64,000 bases of DNA from Deltaproteobacteria bacterium (GCA_002869015.1 PKTT01000009.1:1-64000), one strand, 5' to 3'; numbered from the stretch's first letter, positions 35,132-44,580 are shown. The notes: a model not told the origin generated them from the sequence alone. Made by a program: numbers and translations.

Positions 35132-35225
35132 GCCGCACCTCCAATGCAGTTTAGATGCCGGGGGACACCTTTAACTCCAAGGTAGGGGAGGCGCCTTAAT
35201 TTCTCATCACTCCAAAGAGTGAAAA

Positions 35226-35261
35226 TAAATAAAAAGAGGGCGACCCTTTTGGGCCGCCCTC
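35226..35261 (-). terminator. Intrinsic terminator of cspA
   Basis: On the minus strand GAGGGCGGCCC (from 35261 to 35251) pairs across an AAAA loop with GGGUCGCCCUC (35246 to 35236), with one G-U pair. It is followed by U5 and an AU-rich stretch. It lies 24 bases after the cspA stop. Confidence 0.88.
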
Positions 35262-35284
35262 CTGGCTTTTGCTTTTTGTCCCGC

Positions 35285-35488
35285 TTAGAGGGGGACTACT
35301 GAAGTGGCCTGGGGACCCTTCTGGCCCATGCCCTCCTCATACTCGACCGCCTGACCCTCTGCGAGGGTTTTGAAGCCGTCGCCCTGAATCGCGCTGTAGT
35401 GCACGAAGAGGTCGGAGCCGCCGTCGTCGGGAGTGATGAAGCCATAACCCTTCTGATCGTTGAACCACTTGACAGTACCGTTAGCCAT
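35285..35488 (-). CDS. Cold-shock protein (CspA family)
   Basis: A 67-residue OB-fold RNA/DNA chaperone. RNP1 is [11 protein letters not shown] and RNP2 is DLFVHYSAI, with the typical N-terminal GTVKWFND. The ATG at 35488 has GGAGG eight bases upstream. The gene has a long upstream region (to about 35742) that holds a promoter and an intrinsic terminator, so expression may depend on reading through the leader. The protein would bind single-stranded nucleic acids and melt secondary structure. Confidence 0.95.
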   Translation of the reverse strand: MANGTVKWFNDQKGYGFITPDDGGSDLFVHYSAIQGDGFKTLAEGQAVEYEEGMGQKGPQATSVVPL

Positions 35489-35623
35489 TTTCTTTCCTCC
35501 ACTTTTTCCGGGTGTTCTCAACCCAATCTTTCGCAACTTACTGGGCGGAGAGCCAGAGTCGGGAGGTCCCCCCCCGAACTGCTGCATATCCATCCAACTT
35601 GCTGCCTTTGCGTCTTTGACGCG

Positions 35624-35707
35624 TAAAAAAAGGAGAGGCGACTGTCGCCTCTCCCTAAAGATTTCTAACAGTTCCACGCGCTGGAACACTCCGTCTGAAC
35701 CAGCTTT
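35624..35707 (-). ncRNA. Candidate short terminated transcript or cspA leader attenuator
   Basis: Downstream of a promoter-like site at 35714-35742, about 55 bases without an ATG contain the hairpin GTTCCA-GCGCG-TGGAAC. They end in a perfect ten-pair terminator, GGAGAGGCGA/TCGCCTCTCC (35653-35631), followed by seven T on the minus strand (35630-35624). The predicted RNA is about 80 nucleotides. I see no second clear promoter between it and cspA, so it could be either an independent small RNA or a leader whose terminator is bypassed to express cspA. Confidence 0.5.
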
Positions 35708-35713
35708 CAACGC

Positions 35714-35742
35714 AAAATTACAGTAGAATTACAATCGTTGCA
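35714..35742 (-). promoter_or_regulatory. Sigma-70-type promoter upstream of cspA
   Basis: On the minus strand TTGCAA (35737-35742) and TAATTT (35714-35719) are 17 bases apart, in an AT-rich stretch within otherwise GC-rich sequence. It lies about 226 bases upstream of the cspA ATG and 127 bases downstream of the uvrC stop. Transcription from it would meet the terminator at 35631-35653 before reaching cspA. Confidence 0.5.
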
Positions 35743-35868
35743 AGAAAAAAAACACCATTTGCTGGAGGCGTGGAGCGTTGGAAAGTGCCAGCCCGTGGGC
35801 ATTTCCGGCGGTATTCATGGATGAATTTAAAGTCTGGTAAAGCCTTACGCCATAGAAATATTGTCACA

Positions 35869-37701
35869 TCAACCATTGTTTTTTAGATGCTCTGATATCT
35901 CCATCGCGAGTGTAGGGCCTATCCCTTCGACAGAGGATAGCTCCTCAACGGAGGCCTCACGAACCCTCTTTAAGGAGCCGAAGCGGGTGATCAGGGCCTT
36001 TCGCTTCGCCGGTCCTACGCCCGGTATTTTTTCAAGCGCCGAGGAGATAGTCTCCTTCCTGTGCCTCTTTCTGTAGAACTCAATGGCGAAGCGGTGGGCT
36101 TCGTCCCGAATGCGCTGTAAGAGGAAAATGGCGGAGGAGTTCTTGGAGGGGGTGAGGGGGTTCATCCGGCCCGGCAGGAATATGCGCTCAGGTGATTTCG
36201 CTCCCTCTGCGCCGGGGATGGGACGGGACTTTGCCAGGCCGATAACGGGGACGTGGCCCGCGCCTCGCTCCTCCATCGCAGCGAGCGCCGCCGCAAGCTG
36301 GCCTTTGCCGCCGTCGATGACCACGAGATCGGGGTACTCCCAACCGCCTGAGTTTCGGGCGAAGCGCCTGAGGAGGACCTCGCGCATCATGGCGAAATCA
36401 TCAGCCCCCTCGACAGTTTTGACCTTGAAGCGCCTGTAATGGTCCTTGTCGGGGAATCCGTCTAGAAAGGTCACCATCGAGCCTACCGGATTCGTGCCCT
36501 GTATGTTGGAGATGTCGTAGCACTCCATCCTCCTTGGCGGGGAGGGGAGGGAGAGGCGCTGGCGCAGCTCTTCAAGGGCGGTCTCATAGCCCACCTTTGA
36601 CCTGCGCCGCTCGGCAAGGAGCTTTTCCCCATTCTCACGGGCCATTTGAAGCAGCTCAAGGCGTTCGCCTCGCTTTGGTATGATGATGCTGACCTTTTTG
36701 CCCCGCTTCTCGCCGAGCCACTGCTCCATAACCTCACGGTCATCCTCGCTGGGGTCGCTTCCGACAACTATTTCGGCGGGCACTATGCGGTTTTCGCGGT
36801 AATAGCGGCGGATGAATTCGCCTACCACCTCACCATCATCCTCATCGAGATTTTTAAAGTAGTAGGCGCGTGAGTCGATTAGGACACCCGAGCGGATCAC
36901 TATTACTACGAACTGCGCCTCCGCGCCCTCGCGGACGACGCCAATGGCATCCCGGTCAACGGGCTTATGGGTAACCGCTTTCTGCCGTAAGAGGGTTGTC
37001 TCGACCGCCGCCAGGCGGTCCCTTAAAACCGCCGCCTCCTCAAAGCGTTCATCACCGGCGGCCTCTTTCATCTCTTCCGTCAATCTATCGATGAGCTTTT
37101 GCTTTCGCCCCCTTAAGAAGAGGAGTATCTCCTCTACCAGCGCGCCATACCCCTCCTCATCCACCAGCCCCATGCAGGGAGCGGGGCAGCCCCTAGTGGT
37201 GTGGTAAAGGCATGGCCTTGTGCGAGAGGAAAATTCCCTTTCAGAGCATTGCCTTAGGGGGAATAACTTGTGCAGCAGGTTAACTGTTTCGCGCAGCTTT
37301 CCAGCGGAGGAGTAGGGGCCGAAGTATTCAGCGCCGTCATTTTTTATCCTCCTGACAAGGGTGAGCTTGGGGAACTTCTCCCTCGTCGAGAGCCTGAGGG
37401 AGAGATAGGTTTTGTCGTCCCTAAGCTCTACGTTGTAGCGGGGATGGTGCTTTTTTATGAGGCTGTTCTCAAGGATGAGCGCCTCTTTTTCGCTGGCCGT
37501 AATTATGTAGTCGATATCGCGGGCGCGCGCCATGAGAAGGCGGATATGGGGCCTCCCGTCGCCGCCGTCGCGCAGGTAGGAGCGCACACGGGTGCGGAGG
37601 CTCTTCGCCTTGCCGACGTAGAGCACTTCTCCCTCGCCGTCCTTTATTAGATAGACGCCGGGGCGCTTTGGGAACGATGCAACCTTTTCCTTGAGGTCCA
37701 T
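35869..37701 (-). CDS. uvrC: Excinuclease ABC subunit C
   Basis: A 610-residue UvrC, which makes both incisions in nucleotide excision repair. The GIY-YIG nuclease domain is at residues 10-90 (PGVYLIKDGEGEVLYVGKAK). A UVR motif for UvrB contact is at about 195-230. The RNase H-like endonuclease domain carries MECYDISNIQG and DLVVIDGGKGQL, and the helix-hairpin-helix pair is at the end (KIPGVGPAKRKAL, SVEGIGPTLA). uvrB is 3.4 kb away on the same strand in a separate cluster. Confidence 0.96.
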   Translation of the reverse strand: MDLKEKVASFPKRPGVYLIKDGEGEVLYVGKAKSLRTRVRSYLRDGGDGRPHIRLLMARARDIDYIITASEKEALILENSLIKKHHPRYNVELRDDKTYLSLRLSTREKFPKLTLVRRIKNDGAEYFGPYSSAGKLRETVNLLHKLFPLRQCSEREFSSRTRPCLYHTTRGCPAPCMGLVDEEGYGALVEEILLFLRGRKQKLIDRLTEEMKEAAGDERFEEAAVLRDRLAAVETTLLRQKAVTHKPVDRDAIGVVREGAEAQFVVIVIRSGVLIDSRAYYFKNLDEDDGEVVGEFIRRYYRENRIVPAEIVVGSDPSEDDREVMEQWLGEKRGKKVSIIIPKRGERLELLQMARENGEKLLAERRRSKVGYETALEELRQRLSLPSPPRRMECYDISNIQGTNPVGSMVTFLDGFPDKDHYRRFKVKTVEGADDFAMMREVLLRRFARNSGGWEYPDLVVIDGGKGQLAAALAAMEERGAGHVPVIGLAKSRPIPGAEGAKSPERIFLPGRMNPLTPSKNSSAIFLLQRIRDEAHRFAIEFYRKRHRKETISSALEKIPGVGPAKRKALITRFGSLKRVREASVEELSSVEGIGPTLAMEISEHLKNNG

Positions 37702-37758
37702 GACCTGTATATTACGCCATTACAGATTAGAAACCAACGCAGCCGGAGGGTAGCTTTA

Positions 37759-38367
37759 GTGAATGAAGATGGGACGATAGCGCTGGGCCCCATAATCGCG
37801 CTTGAGGGAGCTGTGGGGAGGGTCCTGGCGATGGTACGGGCCGCGACTTACGGCCACCGCGCGGGCTCTAAGCGCCTTGGCGACCTGACCCTCAAGGGCG
37901 GGAATCTCATCAACGCGGCGAGGTCATCAAAGGATGAGCTGCGAAAGCTCCTTGCCTCCTTTGAAAATGTGGAGGAGGACCTGACCGAAACCTCCGTGCT
38001 GGCAATCAGCGCCCACTTCGCCGAGTTCCTGAGGCTTACCCTGAAGCTCGAAGGCGCAGCAACCCTCCCCGATTCCGTAGCCGGGTTGGAGGGGCTTATC
38101 GGGGTAGCGGGGGCGCTTAAAAAGGTTCGGGAGGAGTTCCCCCTCTTTTTGCTTATAGCCGCTTCGTCCTTGAGGGGGGGAGGGCTTGAGCGAAAGGCCC
38201 TTGAGGGCTATGGCAGCGATGAGGTTGAGCTCACCTTCAAAAGTGGAAAGACCCTCCTATACCGTGAGGGCGATAGAATTGCAATGACCGGCGACCAGCT
38301 GGAGCACCTTGGCAAAGCTGTTGTAGAGGCTGCAAAGATTATTGTGAATGCTTTAAGCGCACGCTAA
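37759..38367 (+). CDS. Protein of unknown function, mostly helical
   Basis: A 202-residue soluble protein starting at GTG 37759 with GGAGGG eight bases upstream. The first 150 residues are predicted helical with many Leu, Ala and Glu. The C-terminal part has a beta-like segment (DEVELTFKSGKTLLYREGD) and a final helix. I recognise no family or catalytic motif. It is followed after 22 bases by a tautomerase gene and then by an rRNA methyltransferase gene, all rightward and probably one transcript. Confidence 0.6.
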   Translation: MNEDGTIALGPIIALEGAVGRVLAMVRAATYGHRAGSKRLGDLTLKGGNLINAARSSKDELRKLLASFENVEEDLTETSVLAISAHFAEFLRLTLKLEGAATLPDSVAGLEGLIGVAGALKKVREEFPLFLLIAASSLRGGGLERKALEGYGSDEVELTFKSGKTLLYREGDRIAMTGDQLEHLGKAVVEAAKIIVNALSAR

Positions 38368-38389
38368 AGGGCGTGGAAAGGAGATTTAT

Positions 38390-38569
38390 ATGCCTATAGT
38401 AAATATCGATTGGGTTGAACGGAGCGTAGAGGTTAAGCGTGAACTCTCAAAGAAGATCACCGACGCGGTCGTAGAGGTCGCGGGGTGTCCAGCCGAGGCG
38501 GTGACGATTATCTACACGGATCACCCCAAATCAGATGTGGCGAAAGCCGGCAAACTCCTCTGCGACTAA
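38390..38569 (+). CDS. 4-oxalocrotonate tautomerase family protein
   Basis: A 59-residue protein that starts MPIVNIDW, so that Pro-1 would become the catalytic N-terminal base after removal of Met, as in 4-oxalocrotonate tautomerases. The KRELSKKITDAVVEV helix and EAVTIIYTDHPKSDVAKAG complete the beta-alpha-beta fold. AAAGGAG lies six bases before the ATG. The substrate is unknown; no aromatic-degradation genes are nearby. The next gene starts three bases after its stop. Confidence 0.85.
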   Translation: MPIVNIDWVERSVEVKRELSKKITDAVVEVAGCPAEAVTIIYTDHPKSDVAKAGKLLCD

Positions 38570-38572
38570 AAA

Positions 38573-39745
38573 GTGAGCAGAAAGGGCCGCAAGAGCGGCT
38601 TTTGCATACATAGCAGCCTCTGTCCCGGCTGCCCTCAGGGGGAGTCCCCATACCCGGAGCAGCTTGCCTGGAAGCGCGGCCTCGTTAAAGACGCTTTCCT
38701 AAGGGCGGGGATGGAGGTCGATGTAGAGGAGATAGCCCCGGCTATAAAGAGGGAGGGCTACCGCACCTCCTCCAAGCTGCCCCTTGCCAGAGGGAGGAAA
38801 GGGGTAGCGGTTGGGGTTTATAAGCGTTCGACCCACTCCGTGGTCGATATCCCAAGGTGCGTCGTCCACCATCCCCTTATAAACCGCGCAGCCAACGCGC
38901 TGCGCTATACCCTTGCCCTTGCGCCCGGCATGGTATCGCAGGGGCGCGGAGGCGAGGGGTGGATGCGCTACGCGGTCTTTCAGGTGAGCGCAGCTGAGGA
39001 GGCCCTCCTCCTGACCCTCGTCACCCGCTCCGGCGACCTCGATGGAACCCTCCTCTCTCTTGTGGCGAGGCTTAGGGAGGTTGTCCCGGAGATAAGCGGC
39101 GTTGTCAGAAACATCAATGACAGCGAGGGAAATGAAATCCTTGGCGAGGAGTATAAAACCCTCTGGGGCGAAGGGCACATAAGTGAAACCTTTGGAGAGG
39201 TGACCCTTCTGGCTTCCACCGGGGTATTCCTACAGGCTAACAGAGCGGAGGCCGCGCGGGTTTACGCCGCCGGTGTGGAGCTGCTTACTCCGATGCCGGA
39301 GGAGCGGGCTCTTGACCTCTACTGCGGGGCAGGGGGATTCGCCTTCCACCTCGCGCCTAAAGTCGCCGAAGTGGTAGGCATCGAGGTCAACCCTCGCTCA
39401 ATAAAGGACGCAGAGGCGACCGCCGAGGATGGGGGGATAACCAACAGCCGCTTTTACGCCGACGTGGTCGAAGAGCGGTTGCCGGAGCTAATCGCCGAAG
39501 GGTACTTCGCCGAGATAGTAACCATGAATCCCGCCAGAAAGGGCGCTGAACCCGAAGCAATCGCCGCCCTCAGGCAGATGGCGCCGCGCGCAATCCTCTA
39601 CCTGTCCTGCAACCCCGAAACCCTTGCCAGAGACGCCGCGCTCCTAACCGCAGACGGCCTCTACAAAATCGACCTCGTTCGCCCCTACGACTTCTTCCCC
39701 CACACAGACCACATCGAAACGCTGGCGCTCTTCACACGAAAGTGA
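38573..39745 (+). CDS. 23S rRNA (uracil-5-)-methyltransferase, RlmC/RlmD-like
   Basis: A 390-residue SAM-dependent m5U methyltransferase. The N-terminal CIHSSLCPGCPQ supplies Fe-S ligands as in RlmC and RlmD, and PEQLAWK follows as in RlmC. The SAM site is DLYCGAGGFAF. The catalytic nucleophile is the Cys in YLSCNPETLARD near residue 345. The C-terminus FPHTDHIETLALFTRK is typical. Motif IV reads NPARKG instead of DPPRxG or the RlmC NPPRRG. It starts at GTG and is coupled with the tautomerase gene. No TRAM domain is seen. Confidence 0.88.
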   Translation: MSRKGRKSGFCIHSSLCPGCPQGESPYPEQLAWKRGLVKDAFLRAGMEVDVEEIAPAIKREGYRTSSKLPLARGRKGVAVGVYKRSTHSVVDIPRCVVHHPLINRAANALRYTLALAPGMVSQGRGGEGWMRYAVFQVSAAEEALLLTLVTRSGDLDGTLLSLVARLREVVPEISGVVRNINDSEGNEILGEEYKTLWGEGHISETFGEVTLLASTGVFLQANRAEAARVYAAGVELLTPMPEERALDLYCGAGGFAFHLAPKVAEVVGIEVNPRSIKDAEATAEDGGITNSRFYADVVEERLPELIAEGYFAEIVTMNPARKGAEPEAIAALRQMAPRAILYLSCNPETLARDAALLTADGLYKIDLVRPYDFFPHTDHIETLALFTRK

Positions 39746-39785
39746 GTTTGAAGGGTGGGCGTGGCCCGCCAATTTATGTTATTGC

Positions 39786-39897
39786 GGGGGCTTCGCGCCC
39801 CCTGCACCCCCGCCGGCACTTTTTTCAAAAAAGTGCCCAAAAACTTTGCCTACTTTCTTAGATAAGAAAGTAGGTCGTCCGGGCCGCTGAAAGCGGC
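39786..39897. repeat. Cluster of four perfect inverted repeats
   Basis: In the 260 bases between the methyltransferase gene and the next small gene there are four consecutive perfect hairpins. These are GGGGGC/GCCCCC (39786-39802), GGCACTTTTTT/AAAAAAGTGCC with a one-base centre (39815-39837), CCTACTTTCTTA/TAAGAAAGTAGG with a two-base centre (39849-39874) and GCCGCT/AGCGGC (39883-39897). One may terminate the upstream operon, but four in a row resemble a REP- or MITE-like intergenic element. No coding potential is seen here. Only this copy occurs in the window as far as I could see. Confidence 0.75.
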
Positions 39898-40005
39898 AGA
39901 CGAAACGCCTTTAAATTGAGCGAAGCTCACCATCTGATCATTCCTTTGTAACCAATCCTCCCCATTAGCGTCAAAGTTAGTAGTAAACCCATTAGAAGGA
40001 TTTTT

Positions 40006-40275
40006 ATGAAGCAGTCAGATTTTGCCGAGGTGGAGAGGTTGTGCGCTCTCCACGATACGGCGTCTTGCGATTACGCTCACTGCGAGCGCTTCTATAAGGA
40101 GCTAGCCGAATTCCTCGATAATATGGAGGATGCTAAGGAGTGGAAGGTGGCAGACGTGGTTATGGAGGCGCTGGTTAACTGCGTCCCAAACCCCTCCGGC
40201 ACATGTAAGACCGCCGACCGCGTTAAGGCGACCATGCGCAAGCTCCGCAATCTCGCTGAGAAGCGGGCCGCCTGA
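40006..40275 (+). CDS. Small cysteine-containing protein of unknown function
   Basis: An 89-residue, mainly helical acidic protein with AGAAGGA five bases before the ATG. It has five cysteines: C13, C21 and C26 near the N-terminus and C59 and C67 further on, and a SCDYAHCERFY segment that could bind a metal. I recognise no family. It is monocistronic, preceded by the hairpin cluster and convergent with the DUF169 gene, whose stop is seven bases away. Confidence 0.6.
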   Translation: MKQSDFAEVERLCALHDTASCDYAHCERFYKELAEFLDNMEDAKEWKVADVVMEALVNCVPNPSGTCKTADRVKATMRKLRNLAEKRAA

Positions 40276-40282
40276 CCTCCTT

Positions 40283-41056
40283 CTATTTATCCCTTTCGCC
40301 GAAGAGCGCCAAGTAATTCGCGGGCATAGCCGGTTCACTCATCAGCCCCATGTTTAGAATGGGGTACCTGAAAGCGCCCTTCGAGCGGACGTAGTCCAGC
40401 CCTTCCGCCACCCTTTTGAATTCTGACTTGGGTATGATGAAGCTCATCTCATGGTCCTGCGTACCCGCGAACATCCTTTCGCCGGGGCCGGGCACCAGGT
40501 AGGTGCATTCCCCTGACTTAAGCACGCCCGCCAGCCAGGCGGAGCAGCCGAAGCGGCCTGTGGATTGGGATTTTACACCACTCCCTACGCCGAAGTTGGC
40601 TCCGTGGGTCAGGGTGACTATCTGCGTCGGGGTTCCGTAGACGGCGACCAGATCGGGGGTAAAGTCGCAGCGGGTGAGGGGGGCCAGCCAAACCTGGTCA
40701 TATTCGCCCTCAGAATGGCGGGGGTAGGTTGACTCCATCAGCTTGCCCACCTCAGGGTCCTCCTGATAGTAGTCGGAGACAGACCCGGCGAGGAGCCCCT
40801 CGGGGGTTATGTGGCCCATGAAGATTGAGCCGAAGGGGCAGGCGTGGTCATCAGCCGTGAAGACCATCGTCCACTCAAAGGTCCGCGCCAGGGTCATGCC
40901 CTGGCAGACCGCGAAGCGCTTGCCGAAGGTGGCGCGAGGCGATTTCGCCTTTTTGGGAGGTGCTTCCCCGCTCTTCGCCAGCTTTACACCGACGGGTTTG
41001 GTGGCGGGCCTTACGTTCCTCTCAAGGGACTCAATCAGGGCATTCAGCGCTTCCAT
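40283..41056 (-). CDS. DUF169 family protein
   Basis: A 257-residue protein of the DUF169 family, found mostly in anaerobes and methanogens. Features are VGVKL near residue 23, the central CQGMTLARTFEWTMVF and DHACPFGSI cysteine segments, and the C-terminal GCSAWLAGVL and SFIIPKSEFKRVAEGL. The conserved cysteines suggest metal or cofactor binding, but no function is established. It lies 34 bases downstream of uvrB and ends the leftward M48-cysS-uvrB group. Confidence 0.82.
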   Translation of the reverse strand: MEALNALIESLERNVRPATKPVGVKLAKSGEAPPKKAKSPRATFGKRFAVCQGMTLARTFEWTMVFTADDHACPFGSIFMGHITPEGLLAGSVSDYYQEDPEVGKLMESTYPRHSEGEYDQVWLAPLTRCDFTPDLVAVYGTPTQIVTLTHGANFGVGSGVKSQSTGRFGCSAWLAGVLKSGECTYLVPGPGERMFAGTQDHEMSFIIPKSEFKRVAEGLDYVRSKGAFRYPILNMGLMSEPAMPANYLALFGERDK

Positions 41057-41090
41057 AGGCGTGCTCCTTTCCTTACGCTTCGGCTTTTAT

Positions 41091-43088
41091 TTAAAGAATG
41101 CTCATCTCCAGCTTCTCAAGCTCTTTGATCTCGTCACGGCAGAGCGCGGCGCGCTCGAATTCAAGGTTCTCGGCGGCTATGCGCATCTCTTCTCGTAGCC
41201 GCTTGATCTCTTTTTCAATGTCCGTGGGGATGAGCACCTCTTCGGTCTCTTCGCCCTTGTCCACTGTAACATAGTCCATTTCGTAGATGGAGCTAAGCAC
41301 TTCGCCGATATTGCGTTTAACCGACTCTGGCGTGATTCCGTGCTCTTCGTTGTAGGCGACCTGCGTTTCGCGGCGGCGCGAACACTCCGCGATGGCCCTT
41401 TCAATGGAGCCTGTGACCACATCGGCGTAGAGGATTACCCTGCCGTCGACGTTACGCGCGGCGCGGCCGGAGGTTTGTATTAGGCTGGTCTCGGAGCGCA
41501 GAAAGCCCTCCTTGTCGGCGTCCAGCACGGCGACGAGGGAGACCTCCGGGATATCAAGCCCCTCCCTTAAGAGGTTGATGCCGATGAGGACGTCGTGTAC
41601 GCCCTTCCTGAGTTCGCGGATTATCTTGACCCTGTCGATGGTGGTGATGTCGGAGTGCAGGTAGCAGGTTTTTACGCCCATCTCGGCGTAGTAGCGGGTT
41701 AGGTCCTCCGCCATCCGCTTGGTGAGGGTGGTGACGAGCACTCGATCGCCGCGCTCCGTTACGGTGCGAATCTCCTCAAGGAGGTCATCGACCTGCCCCG
41801 TCGCCGGGCGTATAATCATCTCAGGGTCAACGAGGCCGGTGGGGCGGATTATCTGCTCGACTATGTGACCCTCGCCCCGCTTGCGCTCATAGGGCGCGGG
41901 TGTCGCGGAGACGTAAACCGCCTGCTTGACCTTCTCCTCAAACTCAGCGAACTTCAGCGGCCTGTTGTCGAGGGCGGAGGGAAGGCGGAAGCCGAACTCC
42001 ACCAGCGTCTCCTTGCGAGAGCGGTCACCTTTGTACATCGCCCCAACCTGGGGAATTGAGATATGGCTCTCATCGGCGACGAGCAGAAAATCCTTGGGAA
42101 AGTAGTCGATGAGGGTGGGGGGCGCTTCGCCGGGGGCGCGGCCCGTAAGGTGGCGCGAGTAGTTCTCGATGCCGGTGCAGTAGCCCATCTCCTCGATCAT
42201 CTCCAGATCGAACATCGTCCGCTGCTCTAGGCGCTGTGCCTCCACCAGCTTGTTCGCCGCCTTAAGCTTTGGCAGCTCCTCCTCAAGCTCTGCGCGGATG
42301 CTCTGGATGGCACGCTCGATTACCTCCTTTGGCGTCGCGTAGTGGGAGGCGGGGGGGATGATTACCGATTTCATCTTCCCAAGGCGCTTGCCCCTAAGGG
42401 GGTCGACGAGGTGTATCCCCTCTATCTCATCGCCGAAGAACTCAAGCCTTATTGCGTGCTCATCCTCGTAGGGCGGGAATATCTCGACGAGGTCGCCGCG
42501 AACGCGGAAGGTGCCGCGGTGAAAGTCAATGTCGTTGCGCTCATATTGCAGCTCGACGAGCCTCCTTAAGACCGCGTCGCGCTCCACCTCAATGCCCTCC
42601 TCTAGGTAGAGGATCATCTCCTCGTAGGATTCAGGGTCGCCGAGGCCGTAGATGCAGGAGACGGAGGATACGATCAGAACATCGCGCCGAGAGAGGAGGG
42701 CGTGGGTCGCCGCGTGGCGCAGCATGTCGATGCGCTCGTTTATGGAGGAGTCTTTCTCTATGTAGAGGTCCTGCTGCGGCAGGTAGGCTTCCGGCTGGTA
42801 GTAATCATAGTAGCTTACGAAATACTCCACCGCGTTGTCAGGGAAGAGCCCCTTGAACTCCTCGTAGAGCTGGGCGGCGAGGGTCTTGTTGTGGGCGAGA
42901 ACCAAAGTTGGGCGCTGGATGCGCTCCACCAGATTTGCGATGGTGAAGGTCTTGCCGGAGCCGGTTACGCCGAGGAGCACCTGCGCAGGCTCTCCCGCCT
43001 CGACCCCGGCCGCGAGGGCATCAACTGCTGCGGCCTGAGCCTCGCTGGGGGTGTACTCTGTGACGAGTTTGAAGCGTTCGCCGCTCAC
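41091..43088 (-). CDS. uvrB: Excinuclease ABC subunit B
   Basis: A 665-residue UvrB, the damage-verifying helicase of nucleotide excision repair. Walker A is [11 protein letters not shown] near residue 45, the beta-hairpin region [16 protein letters not shown] inserts between DNA strands, and DESHIS is motif [12 protein letters not shown] and [14 protein letters not shown] are later helicase motifs, and the C-terminal UVR motif binds UvrC. The GTG at 43088, 11 bases after the cysS stop, gives the normal family N-terminus. Confidence 0.96.
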   Translation of the reverse strand: MSGERFKLVTEYTPSEAQAAAVDALAAGVEAGEPAQVLLGVTGSGKTFTIANLVERIQRPTLVLAHNKTLAAQLYEEFKGLFPDNAVEYFVSYYDYYQPEAYLPQQDLYIEKDSSINERIDMLRHAATHALLSRRDVLIVSSVSCIYGLGDPESYEEMILYLEEGIEVERDAVLRRLVELQYERNDIDFHRGTFRVRGDLVEIFPPYEDEHAIRLEFFGDEIEGIHLVDPLRGKRLGKMKSVIIPPASHYATPKEVIERAIQSIRAELEEELPKLKAANKLVEAQRLEQRTMFDLEMIEEMGYCTGIENYSRHLTGRAPGEAPPTLIDYFPKDFLLVADESHISIPQVGAMYKGDRSRKETLVEFGFRLPSALDNRPLKFAEFEEKVKQAVYVSATPAPYERKRGEGHIVEQIIRPTGLVDPEMIIRPATGQVDDLLEEIRTVTERGDRVLVTTLTKRMAEDLTRYYAEMGVKTCYLHSDITTIDRVKIIRELRKGVHDVLIGINLLREGLDIPEVSLVAVLDADKEGFLRSETSLIQTSGRAARNVDGRVILYADVVTGSIERAIAECSRRRETQVAYNEEHGITPESVKRNIGEVLSSIYEMDYVTVDKGEETEEVLIPTDIEKEIKRLREEMRIAAENLEFERAALCRDEIKELEKLEMSIL

Positions 43089-43098
43089 CCCGCCACCG

Positions 43099-44580
43099 TC
43101 AATCCGCCTGGATCTTCCAGGTGGTCCCCTCCGGCCCGTCCTCAAGGACGATCTTCTTCTCGGTGAGGAGGGCTCGAATCTCGTCGGCGCGGCCCCAATC
43201 CTTGTTGGCGCGGGCCTCCTTGCGCTCTGCTATCAAATTTTCCACCCACGCCGGGTCAACATCGAGGGAGCCGAGGGCCTCCTCTTTTAATTCGGCGAAA
43301 TATTCCCCAGCGGGCTCCTCGAAGAGCCCAAAGACCGAGCCTACCTTGTGGTATCCGTCGAGTATTGCACCAAGGAGGGCGATGGTGTCTTTGCTCTCCT
43401 CGAATCCCTCGTGGAGATAGTTGCCCGCCTGACGGGTGAATTTATGCAAGTGCCCAAGGGCGCCGGCGGTGTTGAAGTCGTCATCCATCGCCGCATCGAA
43501 GTTCAAAAACATCTCAAGGAGCCCCTTGTATAGCTCTTTGTCACGGCCGATGAGATGGTCGGGGTCCAGCGCGGTTACCTCCTTGCCCTCAAGCGCCTCC
43601 TCGATGCGCCCTATAAGAGTATAGAAGCGGTCAAGCCCCGCTCTCGCCTCCCTGAGTGAGGAGTCGGAGTAGTCGATGGGGGAGCGATAGTGGTGAGAGA
43701 GGAGGAAAAAGCGCATGACCTGATGGTTTACGCTCTCAAGGACGTCGCGGATGGTGAAGAAGTTGCCGAGTGACTTAGACATCTTCTCCTTGTCGATATT
43801 TACAAAGCCGTTGTGCATCCAGTATTTGACGAAGGGCTTGCCCGTTGCCGCCTCAGCCTGCGCCGCCTCGTTCTCATGGTGGGGGAAGACGAGGTCTTTT
43901 CCGCCGCCGTGGATGTCGAAGGTTTCGCCGAGGTATTTTTGCCCCATAACTGTGCACTCGATGTGCCAACCCGGGCGACCCTTACCCCAGGGGCTCTCCC
44001 AGAAAGGCTCGCCGGGCTTTGTGGCCTTCCAGAGGGCGAAGTCGAGGGGGTTCTTCTTCCTGTCGTCCACCTCTATGCGGGCGCCGGAGAGGAGGTCTTC
44101 CAGGTTCCTGCCGGAGAGGTGCCCGTATTCGTTGAAGGAGTCCACCGCGAAGTATACGTCGCCCTCCACCTCGTAAGCGTTTCCAGCGGCTATGAGCCTC
44201 TCGATGTGGGCGATCATCTCCGGTATGTGGCCCGTTGCCCGTGGCTCCACATCTGGGTGGAGGATGCCGAGCGCGTCCATATCTTCGTAAAAGGCGTCTA
44301 TATACTTTTGCGCGAGCTCGGCGGAGGTTATGCCCTGCTCATTGGCGCGGTTAATAATTTTGTCGTCAACGTCGGTAAAGTTCCTGACGTAGGTTACGTC
44401 GTACCCCGCGTACTTCAAGTACCTGTAGATAACGTCGAAGACCACCTGTGAGCGTGCATGACCTATGTGGCAGAGGTCGTAGACCGTGACCCCGCAGACA
44501 TACATTCCCACCTTGCCTGGGGTTATGGGGGTGAACGGCTCTTTGTTGCCCGTCTGGGTGTTGTATATGCGTAATGACAT
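43099..44580 (-). CDS. cysS: Cysteinyl-tRNA synthetase
   Basis: A 493-residue class I synthetase. The HIGH motif is in [10 protein letters not shown], preceded by the zinc-ligand cysteine in [10 protein letters not shown]. Other zinc ligands lie in WHIECTVMG and FPHHENE. The KMSKS loop is [11 protein letters not shown], and the C-terminal DALR helical and anticodon regions follow. It precedes uvrB by 11 bases and follows the M48 protease gene by about 100 bases with no clear hairpin. Confidence 0.97.
   Translation of the reverse strand: MSLRIYNTQTGNKEPFTPITPGKVGMYVCGVTVYDLCHIGHARSQVVFDVIYRYLKYAGYDVTYVRNFTDVDDKIINRANEQGITSAELAQKYIDAFYEDMDALGILHPDVEPRATGHIPEMIAHIERLIAAGNAYEVEGDVYFAVDSFNEYGHLSGRNLEDLLSGARIEVDDRKKNPLDFALWKATKPGEPFWESPWGKGRPGWHIECTVMGQKYLGETFDIHGGGKDLVFPHHENEAAQAEAATGKPFVKYWMHNGFVNIDKEKMSKSLGNFFTIRDVLESVNHQVMRFFLLSHHYRSPIDYSDSSLREARAGLDRFYTLIGRIEEALEGKEVTALDPDHLIGRDKELYKGLLEMFLNFDAAMDDDFNTAGALGHLHKFTRQAGNYLHEGFEESKDTIALLGAILDGYHKVGSVFGLFEEPAGEYFAELKEEALGSLDVDPAWVENLIAERKEARANKDWGRADEIRALLTEKKIVLEDGPEGTTWKIQAD

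Noticed and set aside
35489-35625. Possible c-di-GMP (GEMM) riboswitch in the cspA leader, because of a GACGCAAAGGC-like segment
   Set aside because: The other conserved GEMM blocks and the paired stems could not be found, so the match is probably chance.
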